Shown: positions 17,776-28,329 of the stretch, piece by piece
How positions within the stretch are numbered: the stretch's first letter is position 1
How the letters are laid out: each line of letters opens with the position of its first letter
Origin: Cacconaster sp964598495
GTDB taxonomy: Bacteria > Bacteroidota > Bacteroidia > Bacteroidales > UBA932
Assembly (NCBI GenBank): GCA_964598495.1
Contig: CAZRBY010000003.1
Span: forward strand, 1-64,000
DNA length: 64,000 nucleotides
Reading direction: 5' to 3'
Translations under genes and position numbers: made by a program
The notes under the pieces: generated by a model
What the model was told of the DNA's origin: nothing
What the model saw: the letters and a program-made list of their open reading frames with translations, nothing else
Database searches by the model: none

Positions 17776-18732
17776 TTATTTATGATATCGTGAAAGTTTT
17801 GAACCTCGGTCGGGAGTCAATACGTTGTTGCGTACAAGATCGGTAAAACTCCATTCCGATGTATCGGTGACACTGCGATAACGAAGGATGCCTTTTGCCG
17901 CATAAGTACCTACATAAGGGTGTGCCTCAAGCTCCTCTTTTGTCAATGACCAGAAATTAAGACGTGTTACGTGGCTGCTGTCGGCTTGTACGGAAAAAGC
18001 GAAACCGTCGTAACGTTCCCGGTCTATACCGTCAATCTCCATCAATTGCTGCGGATCAAAAAAACCGCCTAAACGCTCCCTGTACTCGATAATACGGCGA
18101 GCATAGTAGGGACCTATACCTCTTAGCGTGACTAAATCCGCACTGTCGGCAGTATTGAGTTCCAATTTAGGTATCTCGATGAATGGTTCAAGACGCTGGT
18201 AAAGAGTATCCGAGACTACATACATTCTGGCGAAGTCCTCCTTTCTGCGAAATGCTCCACCTTTGTTTCGGTAATTCAGGATAACCTCCGCCTGACGTTC
18301 CGATAGTCCTAGTCTAATGAGCTCTTCTAACGTGATTGTGTTGGGATCGAATGGAAATGACTCCGCTTTTCGCGGTGGCCGGCTTGACTTGCCATAACTC
18401 TTGGCAGGGGCTGAATAACCTCCAAAACGTGTTCTTCGACCATTATTTGTCCCATAATTGCTCCTTTCTACAATATTTCTTCGGGGATATGCTCCGGAAG
18501 AGGACTCCGTAGAGGATTGCGATATAGGTGTCACCAGTGAATCATCTCTCCTTAAGTGATACTCTGATACATCCGTAGCCTCTTCTAAATCCATTTGCGA
18601 AGTCGGTCTGTTGATCACTTTTTCAAAGAAAATCGCCGCCTGAAATCCAATAATCAGGAATATGAGCGCAATAACACCTGATGCAGCGCTCTTTTTCACC
18701 TTTTCTTTTCTCTTCATATCTACCTTGCTCAT
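17776..18732 (-). CDS. Membrane-anchored helix-hairpin-helix protein (ComEA-like)
   Basis: 318 residues: a lysine-rich N-terminus, one membrane helix (about 16-35), a low-complexity serine/arginine-rich linker, then repeated helix-hairpin-helix units starting near residue 125 (LIRLGLSERQAEVILNYR, LNTADSADLVTLRGIGPYYARRIIEYR, LMEIDGIDRERYDGF). HhH repeats bind DNA non-specifically; ComEA of this type binds incoming DNA in natural transformation. Exposed to the periplasm with one anchor, it fits that role, but no other competence gene is nearby, so function is inferred. Confidence 0.75.
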   Translation of the reverse strand: MSKVDMKRKEKVKKSAASGVIALIFLIIGFQAAIFFEKVINRPTSQMDLEEATDVSEYHLRRDDSLVTPISQSSTESSSGAYPRRNIVERSNYGTNNGRRTRFGGYSAPAKSYGKSSRPPRKAESFPFDPNTITLEELIRLGLSERQAEVILNYRNKGGAFRRKEDFARMYVVSDTLYQRLEPFIEIPKLELNTADSADLVTLRGIGPYYARRIIEYRERLGGFFDPQQLMEIDGIDRERYDGFAFSVQADSSHVTRLNFWSLTKEELEAHPYVGTYAAKGILRYRSVTDTSEWSFTDLVRNNVLTPDRGSKLSRYHK

Positions 18733-18761
18733 AAAAGTGTTTGTTAAAAAGTTGTCGGATG

Positions 18762-19460
18762 TCAGCCCTCCTGCTCCGGATTATTTGACGGATGCTGCGC
18801 AGAAACTACTATAACTATTTCACCTCTGGGCTCATGCGAGGTGAAATATTCCGCCAGCGATGCGAGAGTACCGCGATGAGTGGTATCGTATATTTTGGAA
18901 ATCTCTCTCGAGACGCTTGCAGGACGCTCCGCTCCAAAAAACTCCGCAAACTGTGCCAGCGTTTTTGCCAAACGATAAGGCGATTCATAAAAAATCATAG
19001 TCCTGGTCTCCCCCTGAAGCGCCTTGAGGCGTGTCATACGCCCTTTCTTCTGTGGAAGAAATCCTTCAAAGACAAATCTGTCGCAGGGAAAACCCGAATT
19101 GACCAGTGCGGGGACAAATGCAGTGGCACCGGGGAGTGTTTCAACCTCTATGCCGGCCTCTACACAACTTCTAACCAAGAGAAAACCAGGGTCGGATATT
19201 CCCGGCGTACCTGCATCACTGATCAACGCAACTTGTATTCCGGAAAGAATCTTCTCTGTAACGGTAGCGACGGTCCTATGCTCGTTAAACTTGTGATGTG
19301 ACTCCATCCTGGTGGAAATCCCATATTTGCGCAACAATATCGAACTTGTCCTGGTATCCTCCGCTAAAATAAGATCCACCTCCTTGAGAATTCTTATTGC
19401 TCTCAAAGTTATATCTTCAAGATTACCTATTGGCGTAGGGACTATGTAAAGTCTGGACAT
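18762..19460 (-). CDS. rsmI: 16S rRNA 2'-O-ribose C1402 methyltransferase
   Basis: A 232-residue tetrapyrrole-methylase-fold enzyme. TPIGNLEDITLRA, AEDTRTSSILLRKYGI, SDAGTPGISDPG and the ATAFVPALVNSG segment define RsmI, which methylates the ribose of C1402 in 16S rRNA. It is shorter than the E. coli enzyme (about 286), as in many Bacteroidota that lack the C-terminal extension. It is divergent from tdk across 43 bp that hold overlapping promoters. Confidence 0.95.
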   Translation of the reverse strand: MSRLYIVPTPIGNLEDITLRAIRILKEVDLILAEDTRTSSILLRKYGISTRMESHHKFNEHRTVATVTEKILSGIQVALISDAGTPGISDPGFLLVRSCVEAGIEVETLPGATAFVPALVNSGFPCDRFVFEGFLPQKKGRMTRLKALQGETRTMIFYESPYRLAKTLAQFAEFFGAERPASVSREISKIYDTTHRGTLASLAEYFTSHEPRGEIVIVVSAQHPSNNPEQEG

Positions 19461-19467
19461 TTTTGAT

Positions 19468-19497
19468 TACCTTTGTCTGGAGTTCCATGCAAAAGTA
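19468..19497. promoter_or_regulatory. Divergent -7 elements for tdk and rsmI
   Basis: TACCTTTG on the plus strand (19468-19475) lies 28 bp before the tdk start; TACTTTTG on the minus strand (plus 19490-19497) lies 29 bp before the rsmI start. Both match TAnnTTTG. The two promoters overlap, so their polymerases would exclude each other. Confidence 0.55.
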
Positions 19498-19503
19498 AGA
19501 AAA

Positions 19504-20076
19504 ATGTTTATAGAAAGTGCAAAAAATCCGGGCTGGATTGAGGTCATATGCGGATCAATGTTTTCGGGTAAAACAGAGGAGTTGATTCGCCGTCTGAAGA
19601 GGGCAAAATTCGCCAATCAGAATGTTGAGATATTCAAACCCAAAATAGATGTCAGATATTCCGATGCAGAGGTGGTTTCGCATGACTCGAATACCATACT
19701 TTCTACCCCCGTCGATTCATCCAACAATATATTGCTCCTTACAGGCAATGTAGATGTGGTAGGCATTGACGAAGCGCAGTTTTTCGACCCTGGCATAGTG
19801 GAGGTTGTGCAGCAACTGGCCTCACAGGGCATAAGGGTGATAATAGCCGGACTTGATATGGATTATCTCGGAAAACCCTTCGGTCCGATGCCGGCTCTGA
19901 TGGCAGTAGCCGAATATGTAACGAAAGTACACGCAATATGCGTCAGATGCGGCGACATTGCTCACCATTCACATCGTCTCTCCTCCAGCGACAAACTTGT
20001 AGAACTCGGTGAAAAAGATATTTACGAACCCATTTGCCGCCACTGCTTCAATAAACTGAAAAAAGCGGAAAAATAA
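19504..20076 (+). CDS. tdk: Thymidine kinase
   Basis: A 190-residue type II thymidine kinase that phosphorylates thymidine for the salvage of dTMP. The P-loop is GSMFSGKTEE, followed by VVGIDEAQFFD (catalytic Glu and Walker B) and a zinc lasso with two Cys pairs (CVRCG and CRHCF). Single-gene unit, convergent with rpoC; a strong hairpin separates the two. Confidence 0.96.
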   Translation: MFIESAKNPGWIEVICGSMFSGKTEELIRRLKRAKFANQNVEIFKPKIDVRYSDAEVVSHDSNTILSTPVDSSNNILLLTGNVDVVGIDEAQFFDPGIVEVVQQLASQGIRVIIAGLDMDYLGKPFGPMPALMAVAEYVTKVHAICVRCGDIAHHSHRLSSSDKLVELGEKDIYEPICRHCFNKLKKAEK

Positions 20077-20081
20077 CCTGC

Positions 20082-20100
20082 ACCCCGTACCCTGCAACTC
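20082..20100. repeat. Intergenic motif also found in the 44-kb spacer
   Basis: The minus strand reads GAGTTGCAGGGTACGGGGT, 17 of 19 identical to GAGTTACGGGGTACGGGGT at 44246-44264. In both places the C-rich complement follows the stop codon of the preceding gene (tdk here, murI there) in the sense direction. Confidence 0.5.
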
Positions 20101-20107
20101 GCACCAC

Positions 20108-20145
20108 AAACTAAAATGGCAGCCAAATTGCTGCCATTTTAGTTT
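20108..20145. terminator. Bidirectional terminator between tdk and rpoC
   Basis: A perfect 16-bp stem, AAACTAAAATGGCAGC (20108-20123) with GCTGCCATTTTAGTTT (20130-20145), loop CAAATT. T-rich tracts follow on the plus strand (to 20148); on the minus strand the A-rich stem arm gives a short T run. It serves tdk and the convergent rpoC operon end. Confidence 0.85.
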
Positions 20146-20146
20146 T

Positions 20147-23100
20147 TTACTCCCTTTCCACAGGTCGTTCACGCCTGCGAGGTCTTGCAATACTCAACGC
20201 CTTCTGGACATCTTCCATATTGCCTACGACAAGTTTCTCAAATGAACGCTGGCCCGTACCGGCGGGAATTAGGTGTCCGCAGATGACATTCTCCTTTAGA
20301 CCTTCGAGGGTGTCCTGCTTGCCGCGTATTGCAGCATCACTCAATACCTTGGTAGTCTCCTGGAATGATGCGGCAGACATAAAGCTGTTGGTCCTCAAAG
20401 CAGCACGTGTAATACCCTGTAGCACCTGTTTTGAGGTAGCTGGCGTAGCATCGCGTGCAATGACCGGCTTCTTGTCCTGACGTTTGAGGATTGAATTCTC
20501 ATCACGTAATTTACGAACAGTGACAATCTCACCTTTGTGCAGTTCGGTGGAATCTCCGGCATCGGTAACAACTTTCTTGTCGAAGATTTCGTCATTCTCC
20601 TCCATAAATTCCCACTTGTCAACAAGTTGTTCAGGAAGGAAACTGGTATCACCGGGCTCAACGATCTCAACTTTGCGCATCATCTGACGCACAATAATTT
20701 CGAAATGTTTATCGTTGATCTTTACGCCCTGCATACGGTAAACCTCTTGAATCTCATTTACGATATACTCCTGTACCTTTACCGGACCCTGTATTGCGAG
20801 GATATCGGAAGAAGATATTACTCCATCAGAAAGAGGTGTACCGGCCTTGACATGGTCATTGTCATTCACAAGAATCTGCTTGGAAAGGGGTACCAGATAG
20901 ACCTTCTTCTCCCCGTTCTTGGGTGTAATAATAACCTCTTTGTTGCCTCGTTTGATCTTGCCGAGTGAAACCTCACCGTCGATCTCGGACACAGTAGCAG
21001 GATTGGAAGGATTTCTGGCCTCGAAAAGTTCTGTAACGCGGGGAAGACCGCCTGTGATGTCACCGGATTTACCGATTGCCCTAGGAATTTTGTGTATAAT
21101 ATCTCCGGCAACAATCTTCTGCTTATTCTCCACCATGATGTGGGCATTTACAGGAAGGTTGTATGTCTGGATTACATTTTCATTTTCGTCAACAATCTTA
21201 ACACATGGAGTCTTGGACTTGTCACGAGACTCGATTACAACTCTCTCGATATGTCCTGAAGTTTCGTCCCTTTCTTCACGGTAGGTAACACCGTTGATGA
21301 GATGCTCATAAACGGCAGTACCGGTATATTCGGAAATGTTGAGGGAATTGTATGCGTCCCAACTGCAAATCCTATCTCCTTTGACTACAAGATCACCGGG
21401 GGCTTTGAAGAGTTCGGCACCGTAAGGAATAGTGTACTGTGAGAGGTTAATGCCTGTGGTATCATGCACAATCTTCATTTCCGTAGCACGGCTTACCACA
21501 ATAGTACGCTCACCCTTACCGTCAACTTTGGTAATGGTCCTAAGGTCGTCAAATTCGAGTTTTCCTTCATACTTGGAGATGATTTCACTTTCGGAAGTGA
21601 TATTGCCCGCAGTACCACCGACATGGAATGTACGGAGGGTAAGCTGTGTACCGGGCTCACCGATGGACTGTGCCGCAATAACGCCCACAACCTCTCCTTT
21701 TTCCACCATGCGGCCGGTTGCGAGGTTGCGACCATAACACTTGGCACAAACACCCTTCCGTGATTCACAGGTAAGCACTGAACGAATCTCAACACTTTCG
21801 ATAGGAAGAGTATCGATCAGATCGGCAATCTCTTCGGTAATTTCTTCACCTGCCGAAAGAATTTTCTCAGCGGTAAGAGGGTTGTAAATATCATGTACGG
21901 AAGTACGACCAAGAATTCTCTCATTGAGAGTCTCCACAATTTCGTCCTTATTTTTGATTGCGGTGGCGATCAGACCTCTGAGCGTACCGCAATCTTCCTC
22001 ATTGATAATGACATCGTGGGAAACGTCTACAAGACGGCGCGTCAGATAACCTGCGTCGGCTGTCTTGAGTGCGGTATCCGCAAGACCTTTACGGGCACCG
22101 TGGGTGGAAATAAAGTACTCGAGAACAGAAAGACCTTCCTTGAAGTTGGCGAGAATCGGGTTTTCAATGATCTCCGCACTTGTGGAACCGGACTTCTGCG
22201 GCTTGGCCATAAGACCACGCATACCGCAAAGCTGACGAATCTGCTCCTTAGAACCGCGGGCACCGGAGTCGAGCATCATAAATACGGGGTTGAATCCTTG
22301 ATTGTCTTTGCGAATCTGTTCCTCAACGATTCGGGTCAGATTGTTGTTGGTCTTAGTCCAAACGTCAATAATCTGATTGTAACGCTCATTGTTGGTGAGA
22401 AGGCCCATATTGAAGCTGGCCTGTATGCTCTCCACCTCTTCATAACCTGCATCCACAAGACGATGTTTCTCTTCGGGTACGATAACATCACCGAGATTAA
22501 ATGAGAGACCTCCCTGGAATGCCATTTTGTAACCGAGATCCTTGATGTCGTCAAGGAACTGTGCCGTGCGGGCAACATCCGATGTCTTGAGCACCTTTCC
22601 GATAATATCACGGAGTGATTTTTTCTTGAGGAGTTCATTGATATAGCCTACCTCAGCCGGAACAAGCTGATTGAAGAGAATCTTGCCCACAGTGGTGTCT
22701 ACCATATGATATCCCTTCTCAGGATGTGCACGATCTATAGGAAGGCGCACCTTCACCTTGGACTGGAGTTCAACTATTTTTTCGTTATAAGCGATAATAG
22801 CCTCTTCAGGACCATAGAATTTCATACCCTCACCCTTTGCACCCACTCTCTCCTTAGTGATATAGTAGAGCCCGAGCACCATATCCTGTGAAGGAACGGT
22901 TATAGGGGCGCCATTTGCCGGATTGAGAATATTGTGCGAACCGAGCATCAGGAGCTGTGCTTCGAGGATTGCAGCATTTCCGAGAGGAAGATGGACAGCC
23001 ATTTGGTCACCGTCGAAGTCCGCATTGAAGGCGGTACATGCAAGCGGATGAAGTTGGATGGCCTTACCTTCAATCATCTTTGGCTGGAATGCTTGGATAC

Positions 23101-24460
23101 CGAGACGGTGAAGGGTAGGTGCACGGTTGAGGAGCACGGGATGACCCTTCATGACATTTTCCAGGATTTCCCATATTTCAGCGTCTTTCCTGTCAACAAG
23201 TTTTCTTGCGGACTTTACGGTCTTTACCTTGCCTCTCTCAATAAGCTTTCGAATGATAAATGGTTTGTAAAGCTCCGCTGCCATAAGTTTTGGCAGGCCA
23301 CACTCATGCATTTTTAGCTCGGGACCTACGACAATAACTGAACGTGCAGAATAGTCGACGCGCTTACCAAGGAGGTTCTGGCGGAACCGGCCCTGCTTAC
23401 CTTTGAGACTATCCGAGAGTGATTTAAGGGTCCTGTTAGCCTCTGTCTTTACTGCATTTGATTTACGTGAGTTGTCGAATAGGGAGTCAACAGCCTCCTG
23501 AAGCATACGTTTCTCGTTGCGGAGAATTACCTCCGGAGCTTTGATCTCTATGAGTCTCTTTAGACGGTTGTTACGTATAATCACCCTACGGTAAAGGTCG
23601 TTGATATCGGACGTAGCGAAACGGCCTCCGTCGAGGGGAACAAGGGGACGGAGATCGGGGGGAATAACGGGGATAACTTTCATTATCATCCACTCCGGCT
23701 TATTCATATCCTTGGATTCGCGGAATGCTTCAATAACGCTCAAACGTTTCAGAGCCTCTGCTTTACGCTGCTGAGAACCTTCTGTCTCAGCCTTGCTGCG
23801 CAAATCATAAGAGATTGCATCAAGGTCAATCCTTTTGAGGAGTTCATATACAGCCTCCGCTCCCATTCCGGCAATAAACTTATTGGGATCATCGTCAGGG
23901 AGTTGCTGGTTCTCCTTGGGAAGTTGATCAAGAACTTGATAGTATTCCTCCTCAGAAATAAGGTCACACTGGTTATAACCCAGTATACTTGTAGCAGCTC
24001 CAGCATTGACAATCACATATTTTTCATAATAAAGGATTGACTCAAGTTTCTTTGAAGGAATGCCGAGCAGGTAACCTATTTTGTTGGGCGTTGAACGGAA
24101 ATACCATATATGAGCCACCGGAACTGTCAGTTCTATATGTCCCATACGCTCCCTGCGCACCTTTTTCTCAGTAACCTCAACACCGCAACGATCGCATGTG
24201 ATGCCACGGTAACGTATCCTCTTGTACTTGCCGCAATGGCACTCGAAATCTTTGGAAGGACCGAAAATCCTTTCGCAGAAGAGACCATCCCTTTCCGGCT
24301 TGTATGTGCGGTAATTGACGGTTTCCGGCTTGAGAACCTCTCCTGAAGACCTTGCAAGAATCTCCTCGGGGGAGGCCAGGCCGATGGTAATCCTATTGAA
24401 ATTTGACTTAACCTTTACGTCTTTGTTGTGATATGACATAGTTATATAGTTTTCTAACAA
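20147..24460 (-). CDS. rpoC: RNA polymerase beta' subunit
   Basis: 1437 residues, the usual Bacteroidota size. The N-terminal zinc ribbon CHCGKYKR...CDRCGVE, the catalytic NADFDGDQMAVH that holds the active-site magnesium, and a second cysteine cluster CESRKGVCAKCYG are all present, as is the trigger-loop/bridge-helix region. It follows rpoB by 8 bp and ends the operon at the hairpin 20108-20145. No frame breaks. Confidence 0.99.
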   Translation of the reverse strand: MLENYITMSYHNKDVKVKSNFNRITIGLASPEEILARSSGEVLKPETVNYRTYKPERDGLFCERIFGPSKDFECHCGKYKRIRYRGITCDRCGVEVTEKKVRRERMGHIELTVPVAHIWYFRSTPNKIGYLLGIPSKKLESILYYEKYVIVNAGAATSILGYNQCDLISEEEYYQVLDQLPKENQQLPDDDPNKFIAGMGAEAVYELLKRIDLDAISYDLRSKAETEGSQQRKAEALKRLSVIEAFRESKDMNKPEWMIMKVIPVIPPDLRPLVPLDGGRFATSDINDLYRRVIIRNNRLKRLIEIKAPEVILRNEKRMLQEAVDSLFDNSRKSNAVKTEANRTLKSLSDSLKGKQGRFRQNLLGKRVDYSARSVIVVGPELKMHECGLPKLMAAELYKPFIIRKLIERGKVKTVKSARKLVDRKDAEIWEILENVMKGHPVLLNRAPTLHRLGIQAFQPKMIEGKAIQLHPLACTAFNADFDGDQMAVHLPLGNAAILEAQLLMLGSHNILNPANGAPITVPSQDMVLGLYYITKERVGAKGEGMKFYGPEEAIIAYNEKIVELQSKVKVRLPIDRAHPEKGYHMVDTTVGKILFNQLVPAEVGYINELLKKKSLRDIIGKVLKTSDVARTAQFLDDIKDLGYKMAFQGGLSFNLGDVIVPEEKHRLVDAGYEEVESIQASFNMGLLTNNERYNQIIDVWTKTNNNLTRIVEEQIRKDNQGFNPVFMMLDSGARGSKEQIRQLCGMRGLMAKPQKSGSTSAEIIENPILANFKEGLSVLEYFISTHGARKGLADTALKTADAGYLTRRLVDVSHDVIINEEDCGTLRGLIATAIKNKDEIVETLNERILGRTSVHDIYNPLTAEKILSAGEEITEEIADLIDTLPIESVEIRSVLTCESRKGVCAKCYGRNLATGRMVEKGEVVGVIAAQSIGEPGTQLTLRTFHVGGTAGNITSESEIISKYEGKLEFDDLRTITKVDGKGERTIVVSRATEMKIVHDTTGINLSQYTIPYGAELFKAPGDLVVKGDRICSWDAYNSLNISEYTGTAVYEHLINGVTYREERDETSGHIERVVIESRDKSKTPCVKIVDENENVIQTYNLPVNAHIMVENKQKIVAGDIIHKIPRAIGKSGDITGGLPRVTELFEARNPSNPATVSEIDGEVSLGKIKRGNKEVIITPKNGEKKVYLVPLSKQILVNDNDHVKAGTPLSDGVISSSDILAIQGPVKVQEYIVNEIQEVYRMQGVKINDKHFEIIVRQMMRKVEIVEPGDTSFLPEQLVDKWEFMEENDEIFDKKVVTDAGDSTELHKGEIVTVRKLRDENSILKRQDKKPVIARDATPATSKQVLQGITRAALRTNSFMSAASFQETTKVLSDAAIRGKQDTLEGLKENVICGHLIPAGTGQRSFEKLVVGNMEDVQKALSIARPRRRERPVERE

Positions 24461-24468
24461 ACGGTGAT

Positions 24469-27400
24469 TTAATCTAACATTACATTCAGACCTAAGCCGC
24501 GAAGCTCATGTAAGAGCACATTGAGAGACTCGGGAATGCCTGGTATCGGCATGGGATCGCCTTTTACTATGGCTTCATATGCCTTTGAACGTCCGTTGAC
24601 GTCATCTGACTTGATGGTCAGAATCTCCTGAAGGATGTTCGCAGCTCCAAATGCCTCGAGTGCCCAGACCTCCATCTCTCCGAATCTCTGGCCTCCAAAC
24701 TGTGCTTTACCTCCGAGAGGCTGCTGTGTTATGAGAGAGTATGGACCGATGGAACGGGCATGCATCTTATCGTCAACCATGTGGCCTAACTTAATCATAT
24801 AGATGACACCCACCGTTGCCGGCTGGTCAAACAATTCGCCGGTGCCGCCGTCGCGCAGATAGGTCCTGCCATATCTCGGAAGACCCGCCTGATCCGTATA
24901 TTTTGTTATATCTTCAAGAGTTGCACCATCAAAGATGGGTGTACTGAACTTCAATCCGAGCTCCTTACCGGCCCAGCCGAGTACGGTCTCATAAATTTGA
25001 CCGAGGTTCATACGCGAAGGCACACCGAGAGGGTTGAGCACTATATCAACGGAAGTACCATCCTCAAGGAAAGGCATATCTTCGTCGCGAACTACTTTGG
25101 CAACGATACCTTTATTGCCGTGACGACCGGCCATCTTGTCTCCCACTCTGATTTTCCTCTTCTTGGCAACATAGACCTTTGCGATCTTCATGATGCCCGT
25201 AGGAAGCTCGTCACCAATGGTAAGGTTATAATCCACACGCTTGAATTCGGCATCCAACTCTTTGGAGGCGAGGAGATAGTTGTTTATGAGTTTCTTGATC
25301 TGCTCGTTGGTCTTCTTATCGGAAGTCCACTTAACAGGATTGATATTGTTGTAATCAATTATATCAAGTGCGGTACGGTTAAATTTCTCACCTTTACCTA
25401 TGATACTTGTACCATAGAGGTCGTTCAGACCGGAGCATTTCTTGTCGGAAACGAGGGTCCAGAGCTTGTCGATGAAGAGTTTTTTAAGCTCTGCTCCGCG
25501 CTTCTCGAAGCTATCTTTTGCTTTCTGAATCCTATCCTTGAGCGCCTGCTTGCCCTGACGGGAATTGTCCTTGGTTACGCGCTCATAGAGTCGTTTATCT
25601 ATGATGGTACCTGAGAGTGAAGGTGATGCCTTGAGGGATGCATCCTTCACATCGCCCGCCTTGTCACCGAAGATGGCCCTAAGAAGTTTCTCTTCAGGTG
25701 AAGGATCACTCTCTCCCTTGGGGGTGATTTTTCCAATGAGAATATCGCCAGGTTCCACACTGGCACCGATACGGATGATACCATTCTCATCCAGTTCTTT
25801 GGTAGCTTCCTCACTTACATTGGGAATATCGGCTGTAAGTTCTTCGGGACCGCGCTTGGTCTCGCGTACCTCCATCAAATATTCATCCACGTGTATGGAG
25901 GTAAAAATATCCTCTCTTATAATCTTCTCCGAAATCACGATTGCATCCTCGAAGTTGTAACCTTTCCATGGCATAAAGGCCACTTTAAGGTTACGTCCAA
26001 GAGCAAGCTCTCCATTCTGGGTGGCATAGCCCTCTGTAAGGATCTGTCCTGCAACAACCTTGTCCCCCTTCCTTACAACCGGAGTAAGGTGTATTGAGGT
26101 ACTTTGGTTGGTTTTGCGATACTGAGGGAGTTTATAAACTGTTACATCGGGACTGAAACTTACAAACTTCTCTGCCTCCGACTGCTCGTACTTTATATGA
26201 ATTTCACGTGCATCTACGTATACCACCTCTCCTACCCCTTCGGATACAATCTGGGTCCTTGAGTCCCTAACTACTGCGGCCTCAAGTCCCGTTCCCACTA
26301 TGGGAGCCTCAGGCTTGATAATTGGCACCGCCTGCCTCATCATATTGGATCCCATAAGCGCACGGTTGGCGTCATCGTGCTCAAGGAAAGGAATCAATGA
26401 AGCGGCTATTGATGCTATCTGGTTGGGAGCCACGTCCATAAGGTGTACATGATCTTTGGTTACAACCGGGTAATCAGCCTCCTTACGACATTTGATGCGC
26501 TCATCAAGAATGACACCATCATCGGAAATTGTCACATTTGCCTGTGCCACCATCTTGTACTCCTCTTCCTCTGCGCTCATATAAACAAAACCATCGTCAC
26601 TCATATCCACAACCCCATCCTTAACCTTACGGTAAGGAGTCTCAATGAACCCGAGGTCATTGATCTTAGCATAAACGCAAAGAGATGAAATCAGACCGAT
26701 GTTCGGTCCCTCGGGGGTCTCAATGGGACAGAGACGTCCATAGTGAGTATAATGCACGTCACGAACCTCGAAACCGGCCCTGTCTCTTGAAAGACCACCG
26801 GGTCCCAATGCCGAAAGACGACGTTTGTGAGTCATTTCTGCGAGTGGGTTGGTCTGGTCCATGAACTGTGAGAGTTGGCTTGTGCCAAAGAATGTGCTGA
26901 TGACTGACGAGAGTGTCTTAGCATTGATGAGTTCCATCGGAGTAAAAACTTCGTTGTCCCTAACATTCATCCTCTCACGAATAGTACGTGCCATTCGTGA
27001 CAGACCTACACTGAACTGATTGGCGAGTTGCTCACCTACAGTCCTGATACGTCTGTTGCTAAGGTGGTCGATATCATCCACCGTCGCTTTGGAATTGATC
27101 AGTTGTACGAGATATCTGATAATCTCGATTATGTCAGTCTTGGTGAGAACTCGTACATCAGTAGAAGTGTCAAGATTGAGTTTACGGTTTAGTCTGTAAC
27201 GGCCCACTTCACCAAGATCATATCTCTTGTCAGAGAAGAACAGTTTATCAATTACGTCACGTGCAGTGGACTCATCAGGCGGTTCCGAATTACGTAACTG
27301 TCTATATGTATAGTATATTGCTTCAACTTCGTTGTTGCACTGGTCTTTTTGGAGCGTATTGTGTATTATGGCGAATTCTTCCGCGTCTTCGCCATCGGCG

Positions 27401-28287
27401 TGAATGAGAATGGTGTTTGCTCCGGATTCCAGAATATCCTCGATATGTGATTCCTCGAGGATTACTTCACGGTCAACTATAGTCTTGTTGCGCTCTATGT
27501 ATACAACCTCTCCTGTGTCTTCATCTACGAAGTCTTCATTCCAGGTTTTGAGAACTCTTGCCGCGAGTTTGGAGCCAATATGCTTCTCAAGGTTTTCTTT
27601 TGTGACCTCGATCTCGTTTGCGAGGCCGAATATGTCAAGAATATCCTTGTCGCTCTCATAACCGATTGCCCTAAGAAGGGTGGTTACGGGCAATTTCTTT
27701 TTACGGTCGATGTATGCATACATCACATTGTTGATGTCCGTTGCAAACTCGATCCAGGATCCCTTAAATGGAATTATACGGGCGGAATAGAGTTTGGTTC
27801 CGTTGGCGTGGAGGCTTTGTCCGAAGAATACGCCGGGAGAACGATGCAACTGGGAAACCACAATTCTTTCGGAACCGTTAATTATGAATGTGCCTCTGGG
27901 TGTCATGTAGGGGATATCACCAAGATAGACATCCTGAATGACGGTCTCAAAATCCTCATGCTCCTTGTCATTGCAGGATAGTTTGAGTTTGGCCTTCAAC
28001 GGAACCTTGTACGTCAAACCCATTTCGAGACACTCTTCGATGGAGTAACGTGAAGGATCCACGAAATAGTCTATGAACTCCAGAGTGAAATTGTTGCGTG
28101 TATCTTCGATCGGGAATATCTCCTGAAATACTTTGAAAAGACCCTCATCGCGACGACTGTCAGCAGTTGTATCCAGCTGAAAGAAATCACGGAAAGATTT
28201 CAACTGAACCTCCAGAAAATCGGGATAGTCGAGAAGGGTCTTAGAAGTTGCGAACGAAATACGCTGATTACTAGATATTTGCGGCAT
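24469..28287 (-). CDS. rpoB: RNA polymerase beta subunit
   Basis: 1272 residues, complete. The rifampicin-binding region FMDQTNPLAEMTHKRRLSALGPGG has the sensitive-type residues at its key positions (D, H, R, S). The C-terminal GGKAQFGGQRFGEMEVWALEAFGAA and LNVLLHELRGLGLNV end matches the family. Between rplL and rpoB there are 106 bp with an attenuator-like hairpin. Confidence 0.99.
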   Translation of the reverse strand: MPQISSNQRISFATSKTLLDYPDFLEVQLKSFRDFFQLDTTADSRRDEGLFKVFQEIFPIEDTRNNFTLEFIDYFVDPSRYSIEECLEMGLTYKVPLKAKLKLSCNDKEHEDFETVIQDVYLGDIPYMTPRGTFIINGSERIVVSQLHRSPGVFFGQSLHANGTKLYSARIIPFKGSWIEFATDINNVMYAYIDRKKKLPVTTLLRAIGYESDKDILDIFGLANEIEVTKENLEKHIGSKLAARVLKTWNEDFVDEDTGEVVYIERNKTIVDREVILEESHIEDILESGANTILIHADGEDAEEFAIIHNTLQKDQCNNEVEAIYYTYRQLRNSEPPDESTARDVIDKLFFSDKRYDLGEVGRYRLNRKLNLDTSTDVRVLTKTDIIEIIRYLVQLINSKATVDDIDHLSNRRIRTVGEQLANQFSVGLSRMARTIRERMNVRDNEVFTPMELINAKTLSSVISTFFGTSQLSQFMDQTNPLAEMTHKRRLSALGPGGLSRDRAGFEVRDVHYTHYGRLCPIETPEGPNIGLISSLCVYAKINDLGFIETPYRKVKDGVVDMSDDGFVYMSAEEEEYKMVAQANVTISDDGVILDERIKCRKEADYPVVTKDHVHLMDVAPNQIASIAASLIPFLEHDDANRALMGSNMMRQAVPIIKPEAPIVGTGLEAAVVRDSRTQIVSEGVGEVVYVDAREIHIKYEQSEAEKFVSFSPDVTVYKLPQYRKTNQSTSIHLTPVVRKGDKVVAGQILTEGYATQNGELALGRNLKVAFMPWKGYNFEDAIVISEKIIREDIFTSIHVDEYLMEVRETKRGPEELTADIPNVSEEATKELDENGIIRIGASVEPGDILIGKITPKGESDPSPEEKLLRAIFGDKAGDVKDASLKASPSLSGTIIDKRLYERVTKDNSRQGKQALKDRIQKAKDSFEKRGAELKKLFIDKLWTLVSDKKCSGLNDLYGTSIIGKGEKFNRTALDIIDYNNINPVKWTSDKKTNEQIKKLINNYLLASKELDAEFKRVDYNLTIGDELPTGIMKIAKVYVAKKRKIRVGDKMAGRHGNKGIVAKVVRDEDMPFLEDGTSVDIVLNPLGVPSRMNLGQIYETVLGWAGKELGLKFSTPIFDGATLEDITKYTDQAGLPRYGRTYLRDGGTGELFDQPATVGVIYMIKLGHMVDDKMHARSIGPYSLITQQPLGGKAQFGGQRFGEMEVWALEAFGAANILQEILTIKSDDVNGRSKAYEAIVKGDPMPIPGIPESLNVLLHELRGLGLNVMLD

Positions 28288-28329
28288 TACTTAAAGGTTG
28301 ATGAAAAAAATCTTAAAAAATGACAAAAA